Source of the DNA: Pseudomonas sp. MYb118
GTDB lineage: Bacteria; Pseudomonadota; Gammaproteobacteria; Pseudomonadales; Pseudomonadaceae
DNA: 64,000 bases
NCBI RefSeq assembly: GCF_040947875.1
Contig: NZ_JBFRXN010000002.1
Location: 620,001-684,000, forward strand
Direction: 5' to 3'
Within the stretch, counting starts at the first letter, position 1. Each line of letters begins with the position of its first letter. The notes beneath the pieces were generated by a model. It saw only the letters and a program-made list of their open reading frames with translations, did no database searches and was not told where the DNA came from. Positions 59,182 through 64,000 of the stretch are shown piece after piece. The position numbers and the translations under genes are program-made.

Positions 59182-60224
59182 CAGGCCTTGCACCGGATGC
59201 CGATGGCGCCTACGACTGCGACCAGCGCTTCATTGCCGCCCATCATCTACCCGCGGTGCTGATTGATATGGCGCGCGCTCGCCATATCGACACCCATCAT
59301 CTGTTGCGCGGCAGCGAGTTGTTCTATGAGGACATCCTGACCGGGCGCGCACTGATCAGCCCACGGCAGTGCCTGCGTCTGTTCGCCAATGCGCGTCGCC
59401 TGCTGCACGCCGCCGACACCAGCTTCCTGTTCGGCCAACGCCTGTGGCCCGGCCATTACGGCGCGAGCAGCGCCCTGCTGGAGCAGGCTGACCACCTGCT
59501 CCAGGCCCTGGAGCTGATCCGCGATTACCGCCCGTTACTGTCGCCCTTGCTGACGCCCGTGATGCACCTGGACGATCACCATCTGCATCTGTACTGGCGC
59601 GACAGCTGCGGCGCGGACGACCTGAGCACCTTCCTCCTGGAAGCGAGCATGACAGGCATCGTCGCCCTCGCCCGTCGCCAGCAGGGCGAGCGCCTGCCCT
59701 GGCGTTTCCAGTTTGCCTATCCAGAGCCCGGCTATGTGGAACAGTACTGGGTGCATCTGGGGGACGAGCTGAGCTTTGACCGCCCTTCCACGGTCATGAG
59801 CCTGCCCCGCGAGTACCTGCTGCGCCCTTGGCCGAGCAGCGGCTCGACCGCCGCACAAGTAGCCCGGCAAAGCTGCAACGAGCAGTTGCAGGCCTGGGGC
59901 TGGTCATGCAGTTTCCTCGACAGGGTTCACGAACACCTCAACCGGCATATTCGCCAGCCCTTGAGCCTGGAGCGGGTAGCGGCGGCGTTCGACACCAGCC
60001 CGGCGTCATTCAAGCGGCGGCTGGCCAGGCACGGCACGCACTTTCAGGAACAACTCGACCTGAGCCGGCGCGATCTCGCGCTGTACCTCTATCAGGTCAA
60101 GGGTTACAGCAATGAAGAAGTGGCGTTACACCTGGGCTTCAACGATGTGACCAACTTCCGTCGCTCGTTCAAGCGCTGGACGGGGCGGACACCCAGTGAG
60201 CTGGGCGGGATGCTCTGGACCTGA
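59178..60224 (+). CDS. AraC family transcriptional regulator (OruR/ArgR-like layout)
   Basis: A 348-residue AraC regulator. A large N-terminal arabinose-binding-type domain (about 15-215, with LFGQRLWPGHYGASSALL) precedes the C-terminal two-HTH domain (about 245-345: LSLERVAAAFDTSPASFKRRL and EEVALHLGFNDVTNFRRSFKRWTG). It is coupled to the degenerate GGDEF gene by a 4-base overlap and is third in the phosphatase operon, so it may regulate that operon or the divergent phytase set. Confidence 0.88.
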   Translation: MTGLAPDADGAYDCDQRFIAAHHLPAVLIDMARARHIDTHHLLRGSELFYEDILTGRALISPRQCLRLFANARRLLHAADTSFLFGQRLWPGHYGASSALLEQADHLLQALELIRDYRPLLSPLLTPVMHLDDHHLHLYWRDSCGADDLSTFLLEASMTGIVALARRQQGERLPWRFQFAYPEPGYVEQYWVHLGDELSFDRPSTVMSLPREYLLRPWPSSGSTAAQVARQSCNEQLQAWGWSCSFLDRVHEHLNRHIRQPLSLERVAAAFDTSPASFKRRLARHGTHFQEQLDLSRRDLALYLYQVKGYSNEEVALHLGFNDVTNFRRSFKRWTGRTPSELGGMLWT

Positions 60225-60277
60225 GGCCGACATTGCGCCGTGAGCGCCCTGCCTGCCGCGGCCAGTGAACGGTTATA

Positions 60278-60446
60278 CCAACACCCCCAATTCCTTGGCC
60301 CGCGCCACCGCCTGGGTCCGTCGCTCGACCCCCAGCTTGCTGTTGATGTGGCTGGCGTGGGTTTTGACCGTGTGCAGGGAAATGAACAGCTGATCGCTGA
60401 TTTCCTGGTTCGAGCAGCCTTGGGCGATGAGTTTGAGTACTGCCAG
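60278..60446. repeat. Left copy of 169-bp direct repeat flanking the peptide cassette
   Basis: The segment matches 62951-63119 base for base except for one difference (T at 60441 against C at 63114). It is the 3' end of the LuxR/MalT-type gene, missing only the last few bases. The copies are in direct orientation and 2.67 kb apart, and frame the low-GC peptide/ABC cassette. Confidence 0.93.
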
Positions 60447-60513
60447 ATTTCTCACGCGCAGTCGGACAGAGACCGGCGAGGTACGAGGGAATCGGTCAGT
60501 ACTGGTGATCCGA

Positions 60514-60540
60514 TTGAAAAATCTTGCGGGAAGATAGAAT
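60514..60540 (+). promoter_or_regulatory. Possible promoter of the peptide cassette
   Basis: TTGAAA (60514-60519) and TAGAAT (60535-60540) resemble sigma-70 hexamers, but the 15-bp spacer is short. The position, 64 bp ahead of the peptide gene and just inside the left repeat, is suitable. Confidence 0.35.
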
Positions 60541-60551
60541 CGCATCTAACC

Positions 60552-60587
60552 TTGAATGACTATCAACAGCGCTTGATAGTCATTCAA
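60552..60587 (+). promoter_or_regulatory. Perfect 15-bp inverted repeat ahead of the peptide gene
   Basis: TTGAATGACTATCAA (60552-60566) and its exact reverse complement TTGATAGTCATTCAA (60573-60587) are separated by CAGCGC. The repeat ends 4 bases before the TGGAG ribosome site of the small peptide gene. It could be an operator for a dimeric regulator or an mRNA hairpin. It is not GC-rich and has no T tract, so a terminator is unlikely. Confidence 0.75.
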
Positions 60588-60603
60588 TAAATGGAGTTTT
60601 TAC

Positions 60604-60777
60604 ATGGACGCAAACTTTGCTGACCCGCTTTCCGACGCCTTCACACAAGCTCGCCAAGGCAAGACTTTCAATGATGCTCGGCGTAACACAATGCTCAAGA
60701 ACCTGTACATCGCGATAGCCGCAGGATGCGGTGTGCCTGTTCACCCACTCCGTCCCCCTTGTGGCTGGAACTGGTAA
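60604..60777 (+). CDS. 57-residue candidate precursor peptide (RiPP/bacteriocin-like)
   Basis: ATG 60604 with TGGAG 8 bases ahead opens a 57-codon frame ending TAA 60775-60777. The N-terminal part (about 1-40) is polar and looks like a leader (MDANFADPLSDAFTQARQGK, later LKNLYIAIAA). The C-terminal 17 residues, GCGVPVHPLRPPCGWNW, carry two Cys (42 and 53), three clustered prolines and a Trp-Asn-Trp end. An attenuator-like hairpin follows, then a protein of unknown function and an ABC exporter. This is the usual layout of a secreted modified peptide. I know no family it matches, and neither processing nor modification is shown. Confidence 0.7.
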   Translation: MDANFADPLSDAFTQARQGKTFNDARRNTMLKNLYIAIAAGCGVPVHPLRPPCGWNW

Positions 60778-60789
60778 GTCAATGAGATC

Positions 60790-60817
60790 AAGGCCCTCCT
60801 GAAACAGGGGGGCTTTT
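60790..60817 (+). terminator. Attenuator-like terminator after the peptide gene
   Basis: A stem of at least 9 bp (GCCCTCCTG / CAGGGGGGC, loop AAA, one G-U pair) is followed by TTTT. It lies 12 bases after the peptide stop and 17 bases ahead of the next gene, so it would cap most transcripts after the peptide and allow limited readthrough into the downstream genes. Confidence 0.75.
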
Positions 60818-60833
60818 ACGTTAAGGACAACGT

Positions 60834-61529
60834 ATGCGTGTATGGTCGATCAATGAGCCCGTGCCGACGGGTTTGCCAGAGTTTGTAAAAACCAGCTTCG
60901 AGGGCGTGTCTCCCTATCTGCGTAATTTCTTGACTGCGCAGCATCCTCATAGGAATGGTGTGATGTGTCCATTCATGCCCAAGGCTTTGGCAGACAACAA
61001 TATTCATCTCACCTATTTCGAGACGCAAGGCACTGACAAGCAACTGCTCGAGCTGATTCGTGGATGCGTGGCATTCTACAAGCAGCGGACGACCCCATCG
61101 TTCGGCGCTGTAATCATACTTTTGGAAGAAGGTTTTGATATTGTCCGTTTGCTGCGCGTACACATTGCCGCTAAACCTGACTGCATCAGAGAAGAGCTGA
61201 TGATTGGAGCCTTGTACAAAGACAGCCAGGCTCCGAGTCTCCACGCTAATAACTATTTCCCGCTACGCACGCCAAGTCCCACACTGGTGCTCAGGGACCT
61301 CACTGCTCAGGACCTCCAGTTCCTGACCCCAGGTCATTACGGTTTGTTCTCCAAACTGAAGTTTCTGAATTCATTCATTGGGAAATTCTCGGGGGCGCAT
61401 TTGAAGGGATACGCCAAAGCGAAGGTTTCGGAGGCGGTGATACTTCGTCGGCGCTATCTACTGAAACTGGGAATTGGCGGGAGCCTGGTCATATTGCTTG
61501 CGTCACTGTGCAGCGTGTTCTGGATTTGA
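60834..61529 (+). CDS. Tail-anchored protein of unknown function in the peptide cassette (DUF6875-like?)
   Basis: A 231-residue protein, ATG 60834 with AAGGA ahead. The soluble part has GVMCPFMPKALADNNIHLTYFE (about 42-63), a Cys-Pro-Phe motif, and later NNYFPLRTPSPTLVLRDLTAQDLQFLTPGHY. Both resemble marks I associate with the DUF6875 and YqcI/YcgG groups, some of which are haem-dependent enzymes of natural-product pathways; this similarity is weak and from memory. The C terminus is a single membrane span (about 209-231) after a basic RRRYLLK, so it is probably tail-anchored at the inner membrane. It may modify or protect against the peptide. The next gene starts immediately after the stop. 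Confidence 0.6.
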   Translation: MRVWSINEPVPTGLPEFVKTSFEGVSPYLRNFLTAQHPHRNGVMCPFMPKALADNNIHLTYFETQGTDKQLLELIRGCVAFYKQRTTPSFGAVIILLEEGFDIVRLLRVHIAAKPDCIREELMIGALYKDSQAPSLHANNYFPLRTPSPTLVLRDLTAQDLQFLTPGHYGLFSKLKFLNSFIGKFSGAHLKGYAKAKVSEAVILRRRYLLKLGIGGSLVILLASLCSVFWI

Positions 61530-61541
61530 GTGGGGACGTTC

Positions 61542-62891
61542 ATGGATAGTGATTGGCGGATGGTCGCTGCATTTGGGTTCACCATTACCCAACAGGTGTT
61601 ACTCGCTCTTTCAACGTATTACATTGCTCAAGCAGGTCTGGCCTTGGGTGATGGGCGTGTGGAACAAGTGTTTGTCTTTGTGACTCTGTTCTTCCTGTTA
61701 GCCTTGCTAGGCTATGTGGCCAGCTCAGCTGCTAGCCTCTTTACCAACCTTGCATCAAATGCCGCGTGGCATCGGTATTCTTTTTCAACGCTGGTAAAAT
61801 CGACCGCGAGTCTACGTTACGCCAGCGACAAAAATCGCAAAGCCATCTCTCAGTGGCTCGGCGGCGAAGCACTATCAACCCTGGGCTACGCTTGTGAGTT
61901 CTATATTGGGTTTGTTTCAGTAAGTTTGAACGTAGCGTTAACCCTGCTGGTCTTTTACATCTCCATAGGTTGGCAAATCGCCCTCGTCATGGCGGCCTCA
62001 TTGACGGTCTCTTTGTTGTTCGTAATTGTTTTGCGTCATCGCATTGAGCGGTCAGCAGGGGAAATGCAACGTCGTAAGTTAGAAGCACTGCTCACGGTCG
62101 AGTGGACGTGGGGACTCGCTATGTTCGGCAGTCGGGCGATGCGTCAACAGGGTTTCAGTGAACTGGACGACAAAACCGGCCGGTATTTTGCCGAGGTCAA
62201 CCGATACGTGGCTTTAGAACAAGCCGTCGCGTGTCTTCCCATCATCGTCGCCACCGTGTCCGTGATGCTGCTGCTTGAGTACTCGAGCCTGTTCACGTTG
62301 GCCTCAATGGGTGCGCTGGTGGCCGTACTCCCTCGCAGCTTGCAAGTCTTTGGCAGCGTTCACGCATTGAGCATCTATTTGAGCCAGTTTTATTTGGTGC
62401 GGGCGAAGCTACGTAATCTCGAGGCGTTCTCCAGCACACTGGATGACTACAATATGAGCCTGACTTCCCTTCAAGCTGTCAGTGTCTGCGAAACCGATTC
62501 GACCAGGATTATTCTGCCATTAGCGCTCATTCAACGGCTGTCCAGTCCCGAGATCGGCGGGGGCAGGTATACCGTGACTGGCAAGAACGGGTCGGGCAAA
62601 TCAACATTCTTGAAGTTGATCAAACAAGGCCTCCCTGATGCGCTGTTGATGACTCCAGACGCAAAATTTTCAGGCAAGGGGGAGGGATTGTCGACTGGAC
62701 AGTTGCGGATTCAAGAAGTCGAGAATGCACTTTCTTCAGGGGCTCCAATCCTTTTACTGGATGAATGGGATGCCAACCTGGACGAAGACAACAGCAACGC
62801 AATCGACTCTCTACTCGATAAAGCCGCAAAGCAAATCATCATCGTCGAAGTGCGTCACGTTCGGCAGGGACGGGCAGTTTCGAGTCTTTGA
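61542..62891 (+). CDS. ABC exporter-like membrane ATPase with shortened nucleotide-binding domain
   Basis: A 449-residue protein with five to six membrane spans in the first ~290 residues, laid out like a half-size ABC exporter. The ATPase part is very compact: Walker A GKNGSGKST at 347-355, signature LSTGQ at 383-387 and Walker B ILLLDEWDANLD from 403, with a likely H-loop His in VEVRHVR near the end. Only 27 residues lie between Walker A and the signature, where about 90-100 is normal, so the Q-loop and most of the helical domain are missing. It is the likely exporter of the 57-residue peptide. ATG 61542 has GGGGA ahead; GTG 61530 is an alternative. Confidence 0.78.
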   Translation: MDSDWRMVAAFGFTITQQVLLALSTYYIAQAGLALGDGRVEQVFVFVTLFFLLALLGYVASSAASLFTNLASNAAWHRYSFSTLVKSTASLRYASDKNRKAISQWLGGEALSTLGYACEFYIGFVSVSLNVALTLLVFYISIGWQIALVMAASLTVSLLFVIVLRHRIERSAGEMQRRKLEALLTVEWTWGLAMFGSRAMRQQGFSELDDKTGRYFAEVNRYVALEQAVACLPIIVATVSVMLLLEYSSLFTLASMGALVAVLPRSLQVFGSVHALSIYLSQFYLVRAKLRNLEAFSSTLDDYNMSLTSLQAVSVCETDSTRIILPLALIQRLSSPEIGGGRYTVTGKNGSGKSTFLKLIKQGLPDALLMTPDAKFSGKGEGLSTGQLRIQEVENALSSGAPILLLDEWDANLDEDNSNAIDSLLDKAAKQIIIVEVRHVRQGRAVSSL

Positions 62892-62922
62892 GTGGCTTTT
62901 GCACATGAGAGCATTAACGGAT

Positions 62923-62946
62923 TTGCTGACCGTTAAGACATGTGAC
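62923..62946 (+). terminator. Small hairpin at the right end of the cassette
   Basis: TTAACGG and CCGTTAA form a 7-bp perfect stem with a 10-base loop, 30 bp after the ABC gene and touching the stop codon of the LuxR-type gene. There is no T tract, so its role as a terminator is doubtful. It marks the right cassette edge. Confidence 0.3.
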
Positions 62947-64000
62947 TAAGCCAACACCCCCAATTCCTTGGCCCGCGCCACCGCCTGGGTCCGTCGCTCG
63001 ACCCCCAGCTTGCTGTTGATGTGGCTGGCGTGGGTTTTGACCGTGTGCAGGGAAATGAACAGCTGATCGCTGATTTCCTGGTTCGAGCAGCCTTGGGCGA
63101 TGAGTTTGAGTACCGCCAGTTCACGGGAGCTGAGCGGCTCACAGGCCGGCTCCGTGGAGATCCGGGCTGCCACTACGGGCAGACGCTCCAACAGGCTCGG
63201 GGTCAACGTCGCCGTCGCGCAGTGCTGCAGCTGTTCGCGCAGCCAGTCCGGGTGCTTGTTCAACAGGCTGTCGAAAGGCTGCAATGCACCACCGCTGGCG
63301 GTGTCGAGCGCCTGGGCGAAGGCCTGTCGCGCTTGCGGCTCGCGGCCGTTATCGAGCAACAGTTCAACCTGTTGCGCCAGGGCCATGGTGCTGAGCAGTT
63401 GATGGCCGGTTTGCTGGCCACGTTCGAGCAGCGCATGCAAGCGCCCTTCGGCGAGCATCGGTTGCTTCTGGATGGCTTCCAGCAAGGCCTGTTGCAATTC
63501 GATGTGCAACGGCAATTGCGGATGGAACTCCGGCGGCGCCGCCGGTTGTTCACCGTTGTAGGTCTGGCCCAGGCGCGCCAGCCAGGCTTCGGCCAGGTCG
63601 GTACGGCCCTGGGCCAGCCACAGCTCGCATTTGACCAGGGTGATCATCGCCAGGTAATAAATCGGCGGCACGTCCCAGATGTGCATCAACCGTTCGGCTT
63701 CGGCCAGCTCGGCAAAGGCCTTGGCGAATTCGCCGCTGCTGCCTTCGAGCCGGGCAACCACGCAATGGCCGATCAATACGCTGATGTCGCGACAGGCGCG
63801 GGCTTCGCTCAGGCCGGTCTGTAAACGCAGCCGCGCGGTTTGCGGTTGCAGGCGCAGCGCCAACAGAAACCCTTCGTACAGCGTCAATCGCGCGCGCACC
63901 GCGTACAGCCGCTGGGACGACAGGCCCTGCAAGCGTTGCAGGCCCTGGCGTACTTCTTCCAGTGAACGCAGGATTTCGCCCCGCGCCTGCAACACCCGCG
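62946..64000 (-). CDS. LuxR/MalT-type transcriptional regulator (C-terminal part, cut by window edge)
   Basis: About 350 C-terminal residues of a large LuxR regulator are visible. Most is a helical, TPR-like region (pairs such as ARLEGSSGEFAKAFAELAEAERLMH and KCELWLAQGRTDLAEAWLARLG). The final 65 residues are a LuxR HTH: SSRELAVLKLIAQGCSNQEISDQLFISLHTVKTHASHINSKLGV. The layout is that of MalT/LAL-type regulators of about 900 residues with an N-terminal ATPase, which would lie beyond the window. Its last 169 bp, short of the stop codon, are duplicated at 60278. The gene points toward the cassette, convergent with it. Confidence 0.88.
   Translation of the reverse strand, partial: RVLQARGEILRSLEEVRQGLQRLQGLSSQRLYAVRARLTLYEGFLLALRLQPQTARLRLQTGLSEARACRDISVLIGHCVVARLEGSSGEFAKAFAELAEAERLMHIWDVPPIYYLAMITLVKCELWLAQGRTDLAEAWLARLGQTYNGEQPAAPPEFHPQLPLHIELQQALLEAIQKQPMLAEGRLHALLERGQQTGHQLLSTMALAQQVELLLDNGREPQARQAFAQALDTASGGALQPFDSLLNKHPDWLREQLQHCATATLTPSLLERLPVVAARISTEPACEPLSSRELAVLKLIAQGCSNQEISDQLFISLHTVKTHASHINSKLGVERRTQAVARAKELGVLA
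62951..63119. repeat. Right copy of 169-bp direct repeat (functional 3' end of the LuxR-type gene)
   Basis: This copy is in frame with the intact regulator and supplies its last 56 codons. It differs from the left copy by a single base. Beyond 63119 the two flanks diverge completely. Confidence 0.93.

Larger units (their letters stand above)
60273..60545 (-). pseudogene. Duplicated 3' fragment of the LuxR/MalT-type regulator gene
   Basis: The last 56-57 codons (60273-60446) encode the LuxR HTH helices NLAVLKLIAQGCSNQEISDQ ... LGVERRTQAVARAKELGVL and are almost identical in DNA to the 3' end of the regulator gene at 62946. The 33 codons further upstream (to 60545) do not match it, so no complete gene exists here. 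The open frame could make a 90-residue HTH-only peptide, but I see no ribosome site. This is the left flank of the peptide/ABC cassette. Confidence 0.85.

Noticed and set aside
60552..60587. Inverted repeat as the terminal repeat of an insertion sequence
   Set aside because: No matching repeat exists at the other cassette end, and no transposase or target-site duplication of IS type is seen.
60240..60590. 116-codon plus-strand frame overlapping the left repeat
   Set aside because: It runs antisense to the LuxR fragment and contains the promoter-proximal hairpin; a similar frame appears opposite the right copy, which marks it as a shadow.
62725..62949. 74-codon plus-strand frame overlapping the end of the ABC gene
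   Set aside because: Out-of-frame overlap with Walker B coding sequence; no ribosome site. The ABC frame itself explains the conserved motifs.

Overview
The window is chromosomal DNA of a Pseudomonas, most likely of the P. fluorescens group. The left 21 kb has the Pseudomonas order of core genes (division/cell-wall cluster, mraZ, rnpB, rsmI, lpoA, yraN, diaA/gmhA, dolP, sspBA, the petABC bc1 operon, rplM-rpsI). Intergenic spaces carry the GTAGGAGCGAGC / GCTCGCGATGG type REP palindromes common in fluorescent pseudomonads, and the base composition is high in GC.

Layout. 1-11.3 kb, minus strand: the dcw cluster from mraZ down to the start of murC, nearly every gene overlapping the next by a few bases, with a readable mraZ promoter and a three-repeat MraZ-type operator. 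11.6-11.9 kb: RNase P RNA. 12-17.7 kb: rsmI and the divergent lpoA-yraN-diaA-dolP run, then sspA-sspB. 17.9-21.6 kb: cytochrome bc1 operon and rplM-rpsI. 21.8-25.2 kb: an aldo-keto reductase, an acyl-CoA dehydrogenase and a divergent GlxA-type regulator. 25.4-30.7 kb: an unfamiliar four-gene accessory set (flavin amino-acid oxidase/monooxygenase, nitrilase-fold amidase, internally duplicated membrane protein, asparaginase). 31-34.8 kb: zapE, trpS, an alpha/beta hydrolase and zapG.

35-47.9 kb is an ectoine use locus. EhuBCDA imports ectoine, DoeA and DoeB open the ring and deacetylate, DoeD and DoeC turn diaminobutyrate into aspartate, EnuR (MocR type) and an Lrp/AsnC protein regulate, and EutB/EutC are present without an EutA. 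A conserved operator-like sequence lies between enuR and ehuB and again ahead of eutB.

48.3-60.2 kb: an OmpA-like lipoprotein and an MBL-fold hydrolase, then a five-gene minus-strand set with a TonB-dependent receptor, a two-propeller phytase and its own ExbB-ExbD-TonB motor, which reads as a phytate/organic phosphate acquisition system. Divergent to it is an operon of a secreted purple-acid-phosphatase-like enzyme, a membrane protein with a degenerate GGDEF domain, and an AraC regulator.

60.3-63.1 kb is the most unusual part. A small cassette of lower GC lies between two nearly identical 169-bp copies of the 3' end of a MalT/LuxR-type regulator gene. It encodes a 57-residue peptide with two cysteines and a Gly-Trp-Asn-Trp end, an attenuator-like hairpin, a tail-anchored protein of unknown function with a Cys-Pro-Phe motif, and an ABC exporter with a strikingly shortened nucleotide-binding domain. 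No integrase or transposase is visible. I read it as a candidate undescribed secreted or modified peptide system. The rest of the LuxR-type regulator runs off the right edge.
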